Below are positions 1-10,159 of a stretch of DNA of 64,000 bases, one piece after another; position 1 is the stretch's first letter, and each line of letters opens with the position of its first letter. A program made the translations under genes and the position numbers. The notes under the pieces are model-generated. The model worked only from the letters and a program-made list of their open reading frames with translations, was not told the origin of the DNA and searched no databases. Origin of the DNA: Blakeslea trispora (lineage: Eukaryota > Mucoromycota > Mucoromycetes > Mucorales > Choanephoraceae). The DNA is taken from positions 1 through 64,000 of the forward strand of contig JAIWNE010000094.1 of the NCBI GenBank assembly GCA_025331445.1. The letters are read 5' to 3'.

Positions 1-1878
1 GTCTTCGTACACTCTGTATTGCCATGCGTGAGATTCCCGAAGACGAATATACGCGTTGGTCTCAAATCTACGACAAGGCTTCTACTACACTTGTCAATCG
101 TTCGGAAGAACTTGATAAGGCAGCTGAAATGATTGAACAAAACATGTTTTTGCTTGGCGCTACTGCTATTGAAGACAAACTTCAAGACGGTGTGCCCGAT
201 ACAATTCATACACTTCAAGAAGCTGGTATTAATGTCTGGGTATTGACAGGTGATCGTCAAGAGACAGCCATCAATATTGGTTACTCTTGTAAATTGTTGA
301 ATGAAGAAATGAGTTTGATTATCTGTAATGTTGAAAGTCATTGGGAAACAAAGAGCTTTTTGGAGTCTAAATTAAAGGACATCACCGGTGCTATTGAACG
401 TGGTGAAGAACTAGAAGTAAGAAACCGAGATTGAAAACTATGACTTGAAATGCTAATTTTCTGTATTTGCTTCTGTGTTAGCCTTTGGCTTTTGTCATTG
501 ATGGAAAAGCACTTACATTTGCATTAGAAAAGGATATTGAAAAACTCTTGTTTGATTTGGCTGTACTTTGTAAAGCTGTCATCTGTTGTCGTGTCTCACC
601 TCTTCAAAAGGCACTTGTTGTCAAGTTGGTCAAAAAGTATGATAAATCCATCTTGCTGGCTATTGGTGATGGTGCCAACGATGTTTCCATGATTCAAGCT
701 GCTCACGTAGGTGTTGGTATCAGTGGTGTGGAAGGTCTTCAAGCTGCCCGTAGTGCCGATTTTGCCATCTCTCAATTTAGATTCCTCAAAAAGCTTTTGC
801 TTGTCCATGGTGCCTGGGCCTATCAACGTCTTAGTAAGATGATCTTTTATTATTTCTACAAAAATGTGGCCATGTACTTGACTCAGTTCTGGTATGCTTT
901 CTATAATGGGTTCTCTGGTTCGACATTATATGAGTCCTGGACCATGTCTTGTTTCAACGTGATCTTTACTTTCTTGCCTCCGTTAGTTATTGGTATCTTT
1001 GATCAATTTGTGTCTGCCCGTATGTTGGATAAGTATCCTCAAATGTATATGCTTGGTCAAACCAATGAATTCTTTAATCAAAAGAAGTTTTGGGGTTGGT
1101 TCACAAATGCTGTTTTTCATTCTTTGGTAAGAAAAGTCAAAATATTTTTTTTTGCTGTATAACTTAGTTGTTTGTTGATAGATTTTATTCTTTTTGGGTG
1201 TTGGATGTCTTAGTACAGATGGTGTCTTTGCTAATGGCCAAGTAGGTGGTCAATGGTGGGCTGGTACAGCTGTGTTTACTGCTGTACTTGGTTGTATTCT
1301 CTGGAAAGGTGCTTTGATTACAGAGTAAGTTATTGATCTATAAGTTAAAAACAAGAAACTAATGCAACACCTTTCTAAAGTGTCTGGACAAAATACACTG
1401 TGATTGCCATTCCTGGTTCTATGTTGATTTGGTTCCTTTATTTACCTGTTGTAGCCTTTTTGGGACCTGCTATTTCAGTAGATTTGTTCCCTGAATATTA
1501 CGGTATTGTACCCATGTTATGGGGTAATGTCAATTTCTGGTTATTCGTCTTGTTGGTTCCCTTTGTCTGTAATTTACGTGACCTGATTTGGAAATAGTAA
1601 GTAAAAGAAAAGAAAGGCAAGATCATAGATATTAATACTCTGTTGATAGTGTCAAGAGAATGTATCGTCCTCTTCCTTACCATTTTGTACAAGAGATTCA
1701 AAAATACAATTTACCAGATTATAGACCCCGTATGGATCGATTCAGACAGGCTGTTAACAAGGTGCGTCGGATACAACGTCTCAAGAGAAACCGCGGCTAT
1801 GCTTTCTCTCAAAACGATAATGACCAAACCAAAATTATTCGTGTTTATGATACCACTCAACAAAAACCACTTGGTTAG
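1..1878 (+). CDS. DRS2: P4-type ATPase, DRS2-like phospholipid flippase (3' part)
   Basis: C-terminal portion of an aminophospholipid-translocating P4-ATPase, which flips phosphatidylserine/ethanolamine to the cytosolic leaflet of Golgi/endosomal membranes. The 5' part, including the phosphorylated DKTG site, lies before the window; the frame is open from base 3. Five exons read well: to 416, 482-1126, 1182-1324, 1381-1596, 1650-1878. Visible marks are the TGDRQETAINIGYSC nucleotide-binding segment, the hinge motif GDGANDVSMIQ, the P4-specific run ISGVEGLQAARSADFAIS, then hydrophobic membrane segments and the conserved tail (WKYVKRMYRP, VRRIQRLKRNRGYAFSQ). The order and tail match Drs2 rather than Dnf/Neo1. 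It converges on the exonuclease gene downstream. Confidence 0.95.
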
Positions 1879-2283
1879 ACAATTCCTTAAATAATTTATC
1901 TTTTTCTTTATATAAAATATACACTTTTTTCTCTTTCCATTTTTGATATAAAAACATTTATGCCTATAGTCATTTATCAGAAAAGCAATTGATAATTAAA
2001 GGAGACATTGCTTTCGTGTTCCTCTGTTTCTTAGGCAGTGCGTACCAATAAAAAAAAAGTATGTCATAATGACTATTTCTTCAAACTAGTATTTTTTATA
2101 AAAGTGCTTTGACCTTAAAGTGTGATACAGGTCAAACTTGACCCAATTTCTCTTCTCTTTAGTTACTTTGAGGTTTCTTTTATTCTTTATTAAAACACAA
2201 AAGATGCAATTGTACAATTTCTTGAATGAAAAAAATAAAAAATAAAAACAGGGTAATGAAAGAAAGACATTCTAGATTGTTTC
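1879..2283. other. Convergent 3' intergenic region
   Basis: About 405 bases between the stop codons of the flippase (+) and the exonuclease (-). AT-rich, with T/A runs and AATAAA-like motifs on both strands; presumably both 3' UTRs. No further gene seen. Confidence 0.6.
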
Positions 2284-5200
2284 TTAATATCTTCTATGAT
2301 GATAGTTTTGATTACCATAACCACCTCCATTACCATAGCCGCCGCCATTGTTATAGCCTCCGTTACCACCGCCATAGCCTTGGTTGTTATTGCTGTTGTT
2401 GTTGTTATAACCACGACGATAACCGCCACCATTGTTGTATCCATTATTGTATCCGTTATTGTATCCATTGTTGTATCCATTATTGTTATTGTAACCTCCT
2501 TGATGGTTGTTATAACCTCCCTGATAGCCATTATTGTTATTGTGGCCACGTTGTTGTTGTTGTCTATGGCCATAATTGGTATTGGGATAATAAGATCCAT
2601 CATCAAAGCCATGATTATAGCCAGCACCATATCCTTGCTGATTCTGATAATAGCCTTGGTTATTACGTCCACCTGTACGATGACGTGGGTTATTACTGTT
2701 CAAAAGAGAGAAAAAAAAAGTTAGGGCTTATGTCGCTAATTTTTTTTCCTATGTGTATAAAAACTTACTATTGACGATAATCTTCCAAATGATTGACTTG
2801 GGCAGTCCAACCTCGGTTACCACTGTAACGTTGACGAGGATCCACTTTTTCAAATGTAGCCAGTTGTATATCTTCATAACCTAGTGCTGTACTCAACTTG
2901 ACACCCTTCAAAAGCTGTGTAGAGAATTTAAAGCCATCAGGGAATTCCGGTAAGGCATAGACTACGCTGATGGACTTGTCATTGGCGATATCCGGTAAAT
3001 CAAAATCAGGCAAAGGTGTATACAAGGTACTACGAGGAATACAGTCGGCATCACGGTCCACCTGACCTGTTAGGCCATCTGTCAAGCGAGCATCCAGCTT
3101 CAACATGGCATCGTCATTACGCTTAGTGTACACTGTACTGATAGCATTATAAGCCTTGTGCGATTCACTAAGATAGAGAACAGATTGACCCAATGAATTG
3201 CGTTGAACTTCTTCTTCATCCAACTGATCATAGACAGTATCCATGGCTTCCAACAATCTTGCAGAATTGATAAACGGTAGCTTAACAACACCTTGCCATT
3301 CCCATTTCTTGCCATCCATATCGACCTCAAACTGAGTGGGATAATAGTCAATGATAGGTGAATCAGGATCGGTCATCAGATGATGGAAGGCCTTGGGGAT
3401 GTGATCTTTACTGGCAGCAGGCAAGACACCCATCAATTGCTCAAATGGCTTCAAGGGAGCACTCTGTTCGAATTGAATGTCAATACTATCGATATGTACA
3501 AAATCAGAGGCCATGGGTGCGTAATGGTAAGGATAGTACCAAGACCAGGAGACACAACCTATGTAATAATACTTGAAGACCCAGATAAGACCTTCACAAT
3601 AAGACTTGACAATATGACGGATTTCATCTTGATCTGTCAGAGTCAAATTGAATTTAGTCTTGTAATAACGCTCTTTCCAGCCTGCTTCCCATAGTCGGAC
3701 TTCATCATCGGGCTCGCGTTGACGTGCTGCCTCTTCCTTTTCTTTCTTTTCATCTGCCACTCGCTGCAAAATGGCTTTGCCTGCAGCTTCGGCTGTCTCA
3801 GAAGCACTCGTCTCACTTTCCTCCATATCATCTTCCTCTTCTTCTTCTTCTTCATTACCATCTTCATTCTCTTCCTCCTGTTCGATTTCTGTATCATCCA
3901 ACTTTCGCTTCTTTGACTCTTCTTGTGGTTCAGCACCACCTGATAATTCAGCCCTTAAAGCAGCAGCAGCATTGATATTAGCCATTCGAATCTGAGCTCG
4001 GTTCGCAATGACATCTGAATTGGACATACCAGCATGTGGCTGGTGTACGGGTGCAGCTGTCATATCACCAAAGTTACCATTGGGATCAAACATCTTTGTT
4101 TCACGTGCTCTACGCTCATTTTCCAGACGTCTTCGTTTAGCTCCCTGAGCACGTCGTTCTTCTGTCTGCTTTCGTTCCGAAAAGATGTTGTCTTCCATCT
4201 TACCTAATTCAGTCACCAACACTTGAACACGCTTCAGGTCAACATCACCATTTTGTGTCATATAGCCACCCATCATGGGCATACTCTGTTTCCATAACAA
4301 ACTCAGGGTACTGATGGCACCTTCTCTGATTTCCAGCGAGGGCAAATGAGGCAAGAAATCGTTACCAACAAAGAAACACATGAATACCCAATCGTCAATT
4401 GCTCTTTCCAAATCCCACACAAGACCTGGTACATTGAACTTGAGGGCATGCTCTAGATATTCACGTAGCATATCGACATGTAGAAAGACATACGGTTTAG
4501 GTTGTGCATCTGTACTTTGCTCTTGTTGACGCATGGCTTCAATCACTTCTTCCGAGGCTTGACATTGAGGTGCTGAATGGCCAGGCTGGTTACATTTGAA
4601 GCATACACCCTTCTTCTTTCGCTTGTCTTCAAAGACATCCTCACGTAGTACTTTGAAATGAGGCTCATGTGTAGCCAAGGCCAACATGATCAAATCAGCA
4701 TCCAAACCATACATGACATGTGTTGTATTAGGGTTGTGCTCGGGACGCATACGTTGAACACGAATGAATTCCATAACTTTATGTTCACCTTCACCAGGAA
4801 CAGTAGCATCGGACAAGATGACTTTAAGGTTCTTCCAAAGTGGATCTGAATTCTGTTTGGCTGCAATATGATAACGCAAGCAGGTAGCTAAACGGGCCAT
4901 GAAAGGTGTACCTGGTGTAATACAGTTGGAGTCAAAATGCTTTTTCTTTTCAGGTAGTTGATGTGCTTGACCAATAGCTATGATATCAAAATTAGCATCT
5001 TTACTGCGGCCCATTTAAAAAAAAACAGAAAATCAAATACCATCTAATTCTTGAAATACACGATCAGCAGCATCACTCTCCACTTGTGCCAACTGAGCAG
5101 CACGGAAACGACGAGAACGTTGTTGATTCATTTTAGCACGGGGAGCCACACCATCTGAATTGTCAAAATAAATGAGTTTTATGATAACATGCATTATGAT

Positions 5201-5645
5201 TGTTATTTCTTACCAATAGCCATATAGAGCAATTTACGAGGTCGAACCATATTGACAATACGATCTGTATATTCGAAAATAGCAATCATCATTTCGTCTT
5301 CACTGGCAGGTGCAGGCTTTTTTTTATTATTATTATTGTTATTTTGTAACTTGTCAGTCATCTCTTGCTTTCAATATCATCACAAACTCACCTTGTTTTC
5401 TGGATGACAACAAGGATGAATAATACCATTCATGTCTAGATACAAATTATCGAATTCTTGTCCGTTAGGATTAGGTTTGGTGGTATCGACAGGTAATTTT
5501 GTTCCGTTGATCTCTTTAGCATGTTCTTCGACTACTGTGGACACTACTTTTGGAAACTTATCCGAAAGCCATCTATACAAGTGTCAGTCTTGCTCTCTTG
5601 TTCTATCATGAGAAGTACTAACCTAAAGAATGCTGGAACACCCAT
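2284..5645 (-). CDS. RAT1: 5'-3' exoribonuclease Rat1/Xrn2
   Basis: Nuclear 5'-3' exonuclease that degrades RNA downstream of poly(A) sites (torpedo termination) and trims rRNA/snoRNA. Proposed exons on the minus strand: 5645-5623 (MGVPAFF), 5572-5392, 5316-5214, 5154-5041, 4998-2769 and 2695-2284, giving about 1,020 aa. The N-terminus carries the XRN nuclease core ([60 protein letters not shown]). The CCHC zinc knuckle ([14 protein letters not shown]) is typical of Rat1/Xrn2 and absent from Xrn1. An acidic low-complexity stretch lies mid-protein. The last exon is an unusual Asn/Gly/Tyr-rich tail of about 137 aa. The junction near 5041/4998 (a 42-base intron) is the least certain. Confidence 0.93.
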
Positions 5646-5950
5646 AATAATACTATATACAAGTAGAACGTTATAAAGTAAAAAAGAAGAAGAAAAAACT
5701 AGCTTTAAAAAAAAATGCTAAAATGGTCATAGTGTGACTCTACTATTATTTCGGGAAACCCGAATTCGAATTGCATCGGCTCTTGAAATTAAGCTTCTTT
5801 TGCATGCCACTGTACTAACAGACGTGTCATTTTGCATTAAAGAGGATATGAGCTAATTTTATTATGTTTCGAGTCGTCAATATTTGTTATATTCACTCCA
5901 CTGTATTTATTCTGAATAAAATGCGATACGTTTTGAAACTAGGCGTTGTC
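5646..5950. other. Intergenic region upstream of RAT1
   Basis: About 305 bases holding the presumed promoter/5' UTR of the exonuclease and the 3' flank of the next minus-strand ORF. No other feature seen. Confidence 0.5.
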
Positions 5951-6448
5951 TTAGGCTTTATCTTCATAAACTTCAACTTTACATACTTTTTCAAGCTTTG
6001 CTTTGTCATAAATTTCAACTTGATTACGAAGCAGATTCTTTAAAGTAGCCACATGATCATAGAACTCATTCCGTGCTGTCTTCGCTTTCTCGTGACATTC
6101 CAGTGAGAGGTTGTCTTTAATCACAAGAAGCGCCTTCCTCATCTTGATAAATACGGCAACATATTCAACTGCATTGACATAAACATAGCATTTATCATCC
6201 GGGAATGGACTATACCAAGAGAATATGACTGGTTTCTTTTCAGAGTAAAATCCGCTAATCATTTCGTGCAGTATCTCTTTGCTGAATTGAACACTTGAAT
6301 TGGTGTCAAGGTCCTCAAAGAAAAGTTTATTGGTCAAGTGCTGGAAGTAATCCAAGGTATGCCAGTTACGAGCACTTTTCATACGATTGACATTTGAGAG
6401 TGACACTTCGTATGGTGTGGCATAAATTGTTTTATACTGCTTGGTCAT
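5951..6448 (-). CDS. Hypothetical protein, 165 aa, single exon
   Basis: Uninterrupted minus-strand ORF starting MTKQYKTIYATPYEVSL and ending in a Lys/Glu-rich stretch (KLEKVCKVEVYEDKA). I do not recognise the family. The composition is that of a soluble, probably mostly helical protein (HEKAKTARNEFYDHVATLKNLL looks amphipathic); no signal peptide or membrane segment is evident. Non-repetitive composition and an intact frame of this length in AT-rich DNA argue for a real gene, but no splice or homology evidence supports it. An unexplained short coding-like fragment lies about 130 bases upstream on the same strand. Confidence 0.5.
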   Translation of the reverse strand: MTKQYKTIYATPYEVSLSNVNRMKSARNWHTLDYFQHLTNKLFFEDLDTNSSVQFSKEILHEMISGFYSEKKPVIFSWYSPFPDDKCYVYVNAVEYVAVFIKMRKALLVIKDNLSLECHEKAKTARNEFYDHVATLKNLLRNQVEIYDKAKLEKVCKVEVYEDKA

Positions 6449-7949
6449 AGTATAGATATTTTATCAAGTTTTGTCTATTTTTCAAAGCGATATGATAGCG
6501 AAAGAAGACGAGGTTTTTCTTTTAACATTTTTTCTCTTTATGTAGACTTGTAAGCTGAAACATGATAAAATCAGCATTGAGCTAAATCAAAATTGGCATC
6601 CTTGCTCTTGATGACTAAGATACATTTATGGAAAGTATACGTCTACCAAAAGCAAGATTAGATAATTGTAGCCTGGAGGTGTCCGTTTAATAAACTGATT
6701 GCATCTACCAAGTCTTCTTTTGTAAAGGCTTTCATATCCTTTTTGCATTCTGCGTATCTTATCAACAGTACTTTTCTTGGTATATCCTTTTTTTTACGAC
6801 TAGCCTTCTACATACATATATCTGTACACCTTTTATCAAGACGATGTCGCATTTTAAAACCTCATTTGGAAACAATAATATCAGCTTGCGTCTTCTACTA
6901 AATAAGTATGGTTTTCTTTTCTCTTTGTTTGACTTTGATTTATCCTCTGGAAGTCATAAATCATTTCCTTGTATTGGTGGGATAGTCTGCTGAGCCTTAT
7001 ATTGCTATCAATACTCTACGTTGCCTCACTTGTTTCTTGCAGAAAAAAAGATAAATCTACGGAAACAACTGGTCATATTTTTGAGCTATACTCAAACCAC
7101 TACAACTGATACTATCACTCCTAAAAAGAAGTAACAAACAAAAAGGAGAGCTGACTCGTTTTTTTGTTGTTGTTAAAGAAGCTTTTCCGTTCCCCTCTCT
7201 TCTTCTATATAACCCAGAGACATGACCAAATCAGTACAGCAAATAAGAACTAAATGATGGTAGCAAAAGGAGTATAGCCACTAGGCTTGAAAAGAGTATC
7301 TTTCATAACAGATTATAAAGAAGTAAGCAAAGAAGCAAAAAGCATGAGAGAAAAGGAACCCCAATTGCAACTGTGTATCATCTAAATGAATAAGAGTTTT
7401 GATGTTCTCAATTCGTCCAATACGGCTTGCTTAAAGGTACCTTATATCCTTACAAATCACCTTTTGCTTTTCCTACGTTGTTCCCTAGATACTGTTGTTC
7501 AAAATCACTAGCTTCAGCTTTACAAAGTCAAGGATGATATTTCTCTATTACAAATTGTACAACATGTAACTACAGAAATTTAGAATCTTGTTGTATGACT
7601 ATGTTATTATAGCTCTAGTGTTAATAGCTCACAATTTGACTGTAATTCCCATAATTAGTACAAATGGGCACAAAAGATACACCATAGATAACCTTAATCA
7701 AGTGTCAGTCTTAATCAACGTCTTGATTTCTCTTGAAATTACACACTTTTTATAAAGTAAAAAAAAAAAAGAAAGAAAGTCCTTCATAATAAAGCTACTT
7801 TATTTCTTTATTTGGCAAAATGCATTCTTGAGAATACATGACAACTAAATGAAAGAAGGAAACGTAACATTTATAAGGTTTTTATTATTTTATTATTTCC
7901 CAGAAAGCCACAAGACAAATCACATCATTTTACATGAATTATATAGCCA
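6449..7949. other. 1.5-kb stretch without a convincing gene
   Basis: AT-rich DNA with short ORFs only. Around 6577-6620 the minus strand encodes a 7-residue string (SKDANFD) identical to one in the neighbouring RAT1 with only synonymous differences; its meaning is unknown. No RNA gene or transposon end recognised. Confidence 0.4.
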
Positions 7950-8747
7950 TCACAAGACTGCTTGTTTCTTGTGAGAAAATAAGCTATTGGATTCTAGCAG
8001 TGCATCTACTTGATCTATAAACATATTTATCTCTTTAAAGTACTTCTTGCCATCAAATTCCTCCTCCTCTTCTTCTTCTATGGTTTGCTGAGAACACATT
8101 AAATGCCAATGTTCATGTGTATTACAGTCAACCCCAATCACTTGCTTGAGCCATGTATTTGTATCTCTCAGATTGCTTGACAGGTTATTAGGGAAATAAA
8201 TCAATATTCTCTGGTTTTGTTTGTCTATGCAACTGATGAATTGGTACTTGTGCTGATAGTTTTGTAGTTGCTTAAGCATCTCAATCATACTGACAAATTG
8301 AAGTGTCTTTTTATAGGCTGTCTGAGAAATAAAGTTCATCAGACGTTGTATACTATCAAAGCTGGTGGTAGATTCTAAACCGTCGTAGTCATGTTTCCCA
8401 CTGAGATCGATCGACAGATATGTATTGTAATTCTTGTAGCGTGGTGTGATCCTTTGCGTCTTATCTGGCACAGAGGTGTTGATTGTGATCTTACTGGTCT
8501 GAAGAGATAAGGAAGGATTCCTATCGATGATAAGCTCAATCATGCCGTTGGGACCTGTTGTTTCCCTAGAGAACATGCGGTGATAATTAGATGTTCTACT
8601 TTGGTCTGACTTGGCTGATCGATTAGCATGATGCCTTTGTACTGGTGCTATAGAACATTGAGGATGAAAAGTTCTAGTATAGCCAATAATCGATGTCATC
8701 AAATAAGTAAAGTTAGAAAAAAAAGGGAATAAAATTGGTTTATGCAA
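7950..8747 (-). CDS. Hypothetical protein, up to 265 aa
   Basis: Single-exon minus-strand ORF. The first Met gives a hydrophobic N-terminus (MHKPILFPFFSNFTYLMTS); a start at residue 17 (MTSIIGYTRTF) is equally possible. Mid-protein it has regular, non-repetitive sequence (MIELIIDRNPSLSLQTSKITI, NTYLSIDLSGKHDYDGLE), then an acidic E-run (IEEEEEEEFDGKKYFKE) and a helical C-terminus. I do not recognise the family and assign no function. It lies tail-side of COQ11 in the same orientation, 75 bases after the COQ11 stop. Confidence 0.5.
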   Translation of the reverse strand: MHKPILFPFFSNFTYLMTSIIGYTRTFHPQCSIAPVQRHHANRSAKSDQSRTSNYHRMFSRETTGPNGMIELIIDRNPSLSLQTSKITINTSVPDKTQRITPRYKNYNTYLSIDLSGKHDYDGLESTTSFDSIQRLMNFISQTAYKKTLQFVSMIEMLKQLQNYQHKYQFISCIDKQNQRILIYFPNNLSSNLRDTNTWLKQVIGVDCNTHEHWHLMCSQQTIEEEEEEEFDGKKYFKEINMFIDQVDALLESNSLFSHKKQAVL

Positions 8748-8822
8748 AATGGTTTATTAAATGAGAAAAATATAATTTTTTTTACACACACACACACACT
8801 CACAAACTCACAACACTAAACT

Positions 8823-9951
8823 CTAAATGGCAATACGACTCAAATGTTGAATGCCTTCAACATCAAAAATTCCATTCTCTTTGCTTTCAATACCGGCAAT
8901 GACTGCTTTTGCAACTTGGTCTGTTTCAAGTGGAGGTGTGGTGATCATCTTGCCACCAGGTAAACTAGCCAAACCTTCTCTAAATGGACTGGTAAGGGCA
9001 TTGGCCAATTGAAGTACACCAGCAATAGGTATAGCAGTAGGTCTTTGTTCATTGTACATAAAGCCTTTGATCACATTAGTTTCAAAACCAAAAGTAAAAA
9101 TGATACTATGCTTACCAGGTCTAAGCACAATAGTCTTGAATTCATCACGACGGAACAAATAAGTTTCTGCCTGTCTCTTGGTTGTGATATAACGAGGATC
9201 AATCAGTGGGAATATATCAGAGGCTGAGATATAAGTGAATGATTTGATAGAAGGTAGTTTAGCAACTTGATCAGCTATGGTCATGACTATTTATAGAATG
9301 AGTTATTTGGCATAGATGAACAAGCAAGTAGTATCAAACCTGTATCTCTATTCATCATTTCATAAGTGGGTCTAGGGTTTTCCTTTAAGCGAGGATCCAG
9401 TGGGTTACCATAGTCTTTCATGCCCAAGACTAATTTAGGCACATTGCTGGCAACTTCACATAATGATTGAGCTTGAACAATTGACTTGTAATCATTTTCC
9501 ATCAAGATACCAACTGAATGAACAACATCAGTCACACCATTCAACACATCCTTATAACTCTCAGGTTGAAGTGAGTTGCCAGAAGCCCATTGGATCTAAT
9601 GATATAACGAATTGGTATTTCCTTGGGCTCAATATACATTCTTGTTTAAATCCAAACCTTTTGTGCCCATTCTGGTTTTCCGTATTGCTGGAAAATATCA
9701 GGCTCTCCTCTGCGACTATCATGGGCTCAAAGTTAACTATGATTTAAAGAATAAGAAATTAAGAGAGTAACAAACCTTAAACTGACAGTCTCCCAACCCT
9801 TGTTAACTGCAAGTCTACAGATATTTAAACCTGATTAGGTAATAAAGCACTTTTTCGTTTAGAGAAAAGTACTCATATCGTCTCTTATCTATTTACCTAA
9901 AAAGCCTGTGCCTCCAACAACTAACAATTTTCTAGTAACAGGTTGTGCCAT
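8823..9951 (-). CDS. COQ11: Coq11-like atypical SDR, ubiquinone biosynthesis
   Basis: Mitochondrial atypical short-chain dehydrogenase/NDUFA9-like protein associated with the coenzyme Q synthesis complex. Start MAQPVTRKLLVVGGTGFLG carries the dinucleotide-binding glycine motif (GGTGFLG). Further Coq11 marks: ESYKDVLNGVTDVVHSVGIL, TYEMMNRDT, SFTYISASDIFPLI, RYITTKRQAE (catalytic-type Y/K region) and VLRPG-FMYNEQRPT once an in-frame 51-base intron (9115-9065) is removed. Other introns are 9339-9287, between 9596 and about 9645, and two further upstream. Exon borders in the first half are approximate. It lies 209 bases behind the valyl-tRNA synthetase in the same orientation. Confidence 0.88.
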
Positions 9952-10159
9952 AATAAGTCAAGCAAAAGCAGCAGCAAGAAAAAAAAAAGAACGAAAAAAA
10001 AAAAAAGGACAGCCCCGCCTAAACCTTTGAAAATCGGAATGTCAATTTTGAAAGCAATTCAATGTGAAAGTGTCAAGCAGATATGTGTATGCATTTATCT
10101 TCTATAGATGTTTGGAATTTTATTTATAAGGATCAAGAAAAGAAAAAAGAGAGAGAAAA

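Noticed and set aside
2226..2774. Tyr/His/Cys-rich plus-strand ORFs opposite the RAT1 tail
   Set aside because: Complement of the NGY repeats; the minus-strand frame joins RAT1 by a clean GT-AG intron.
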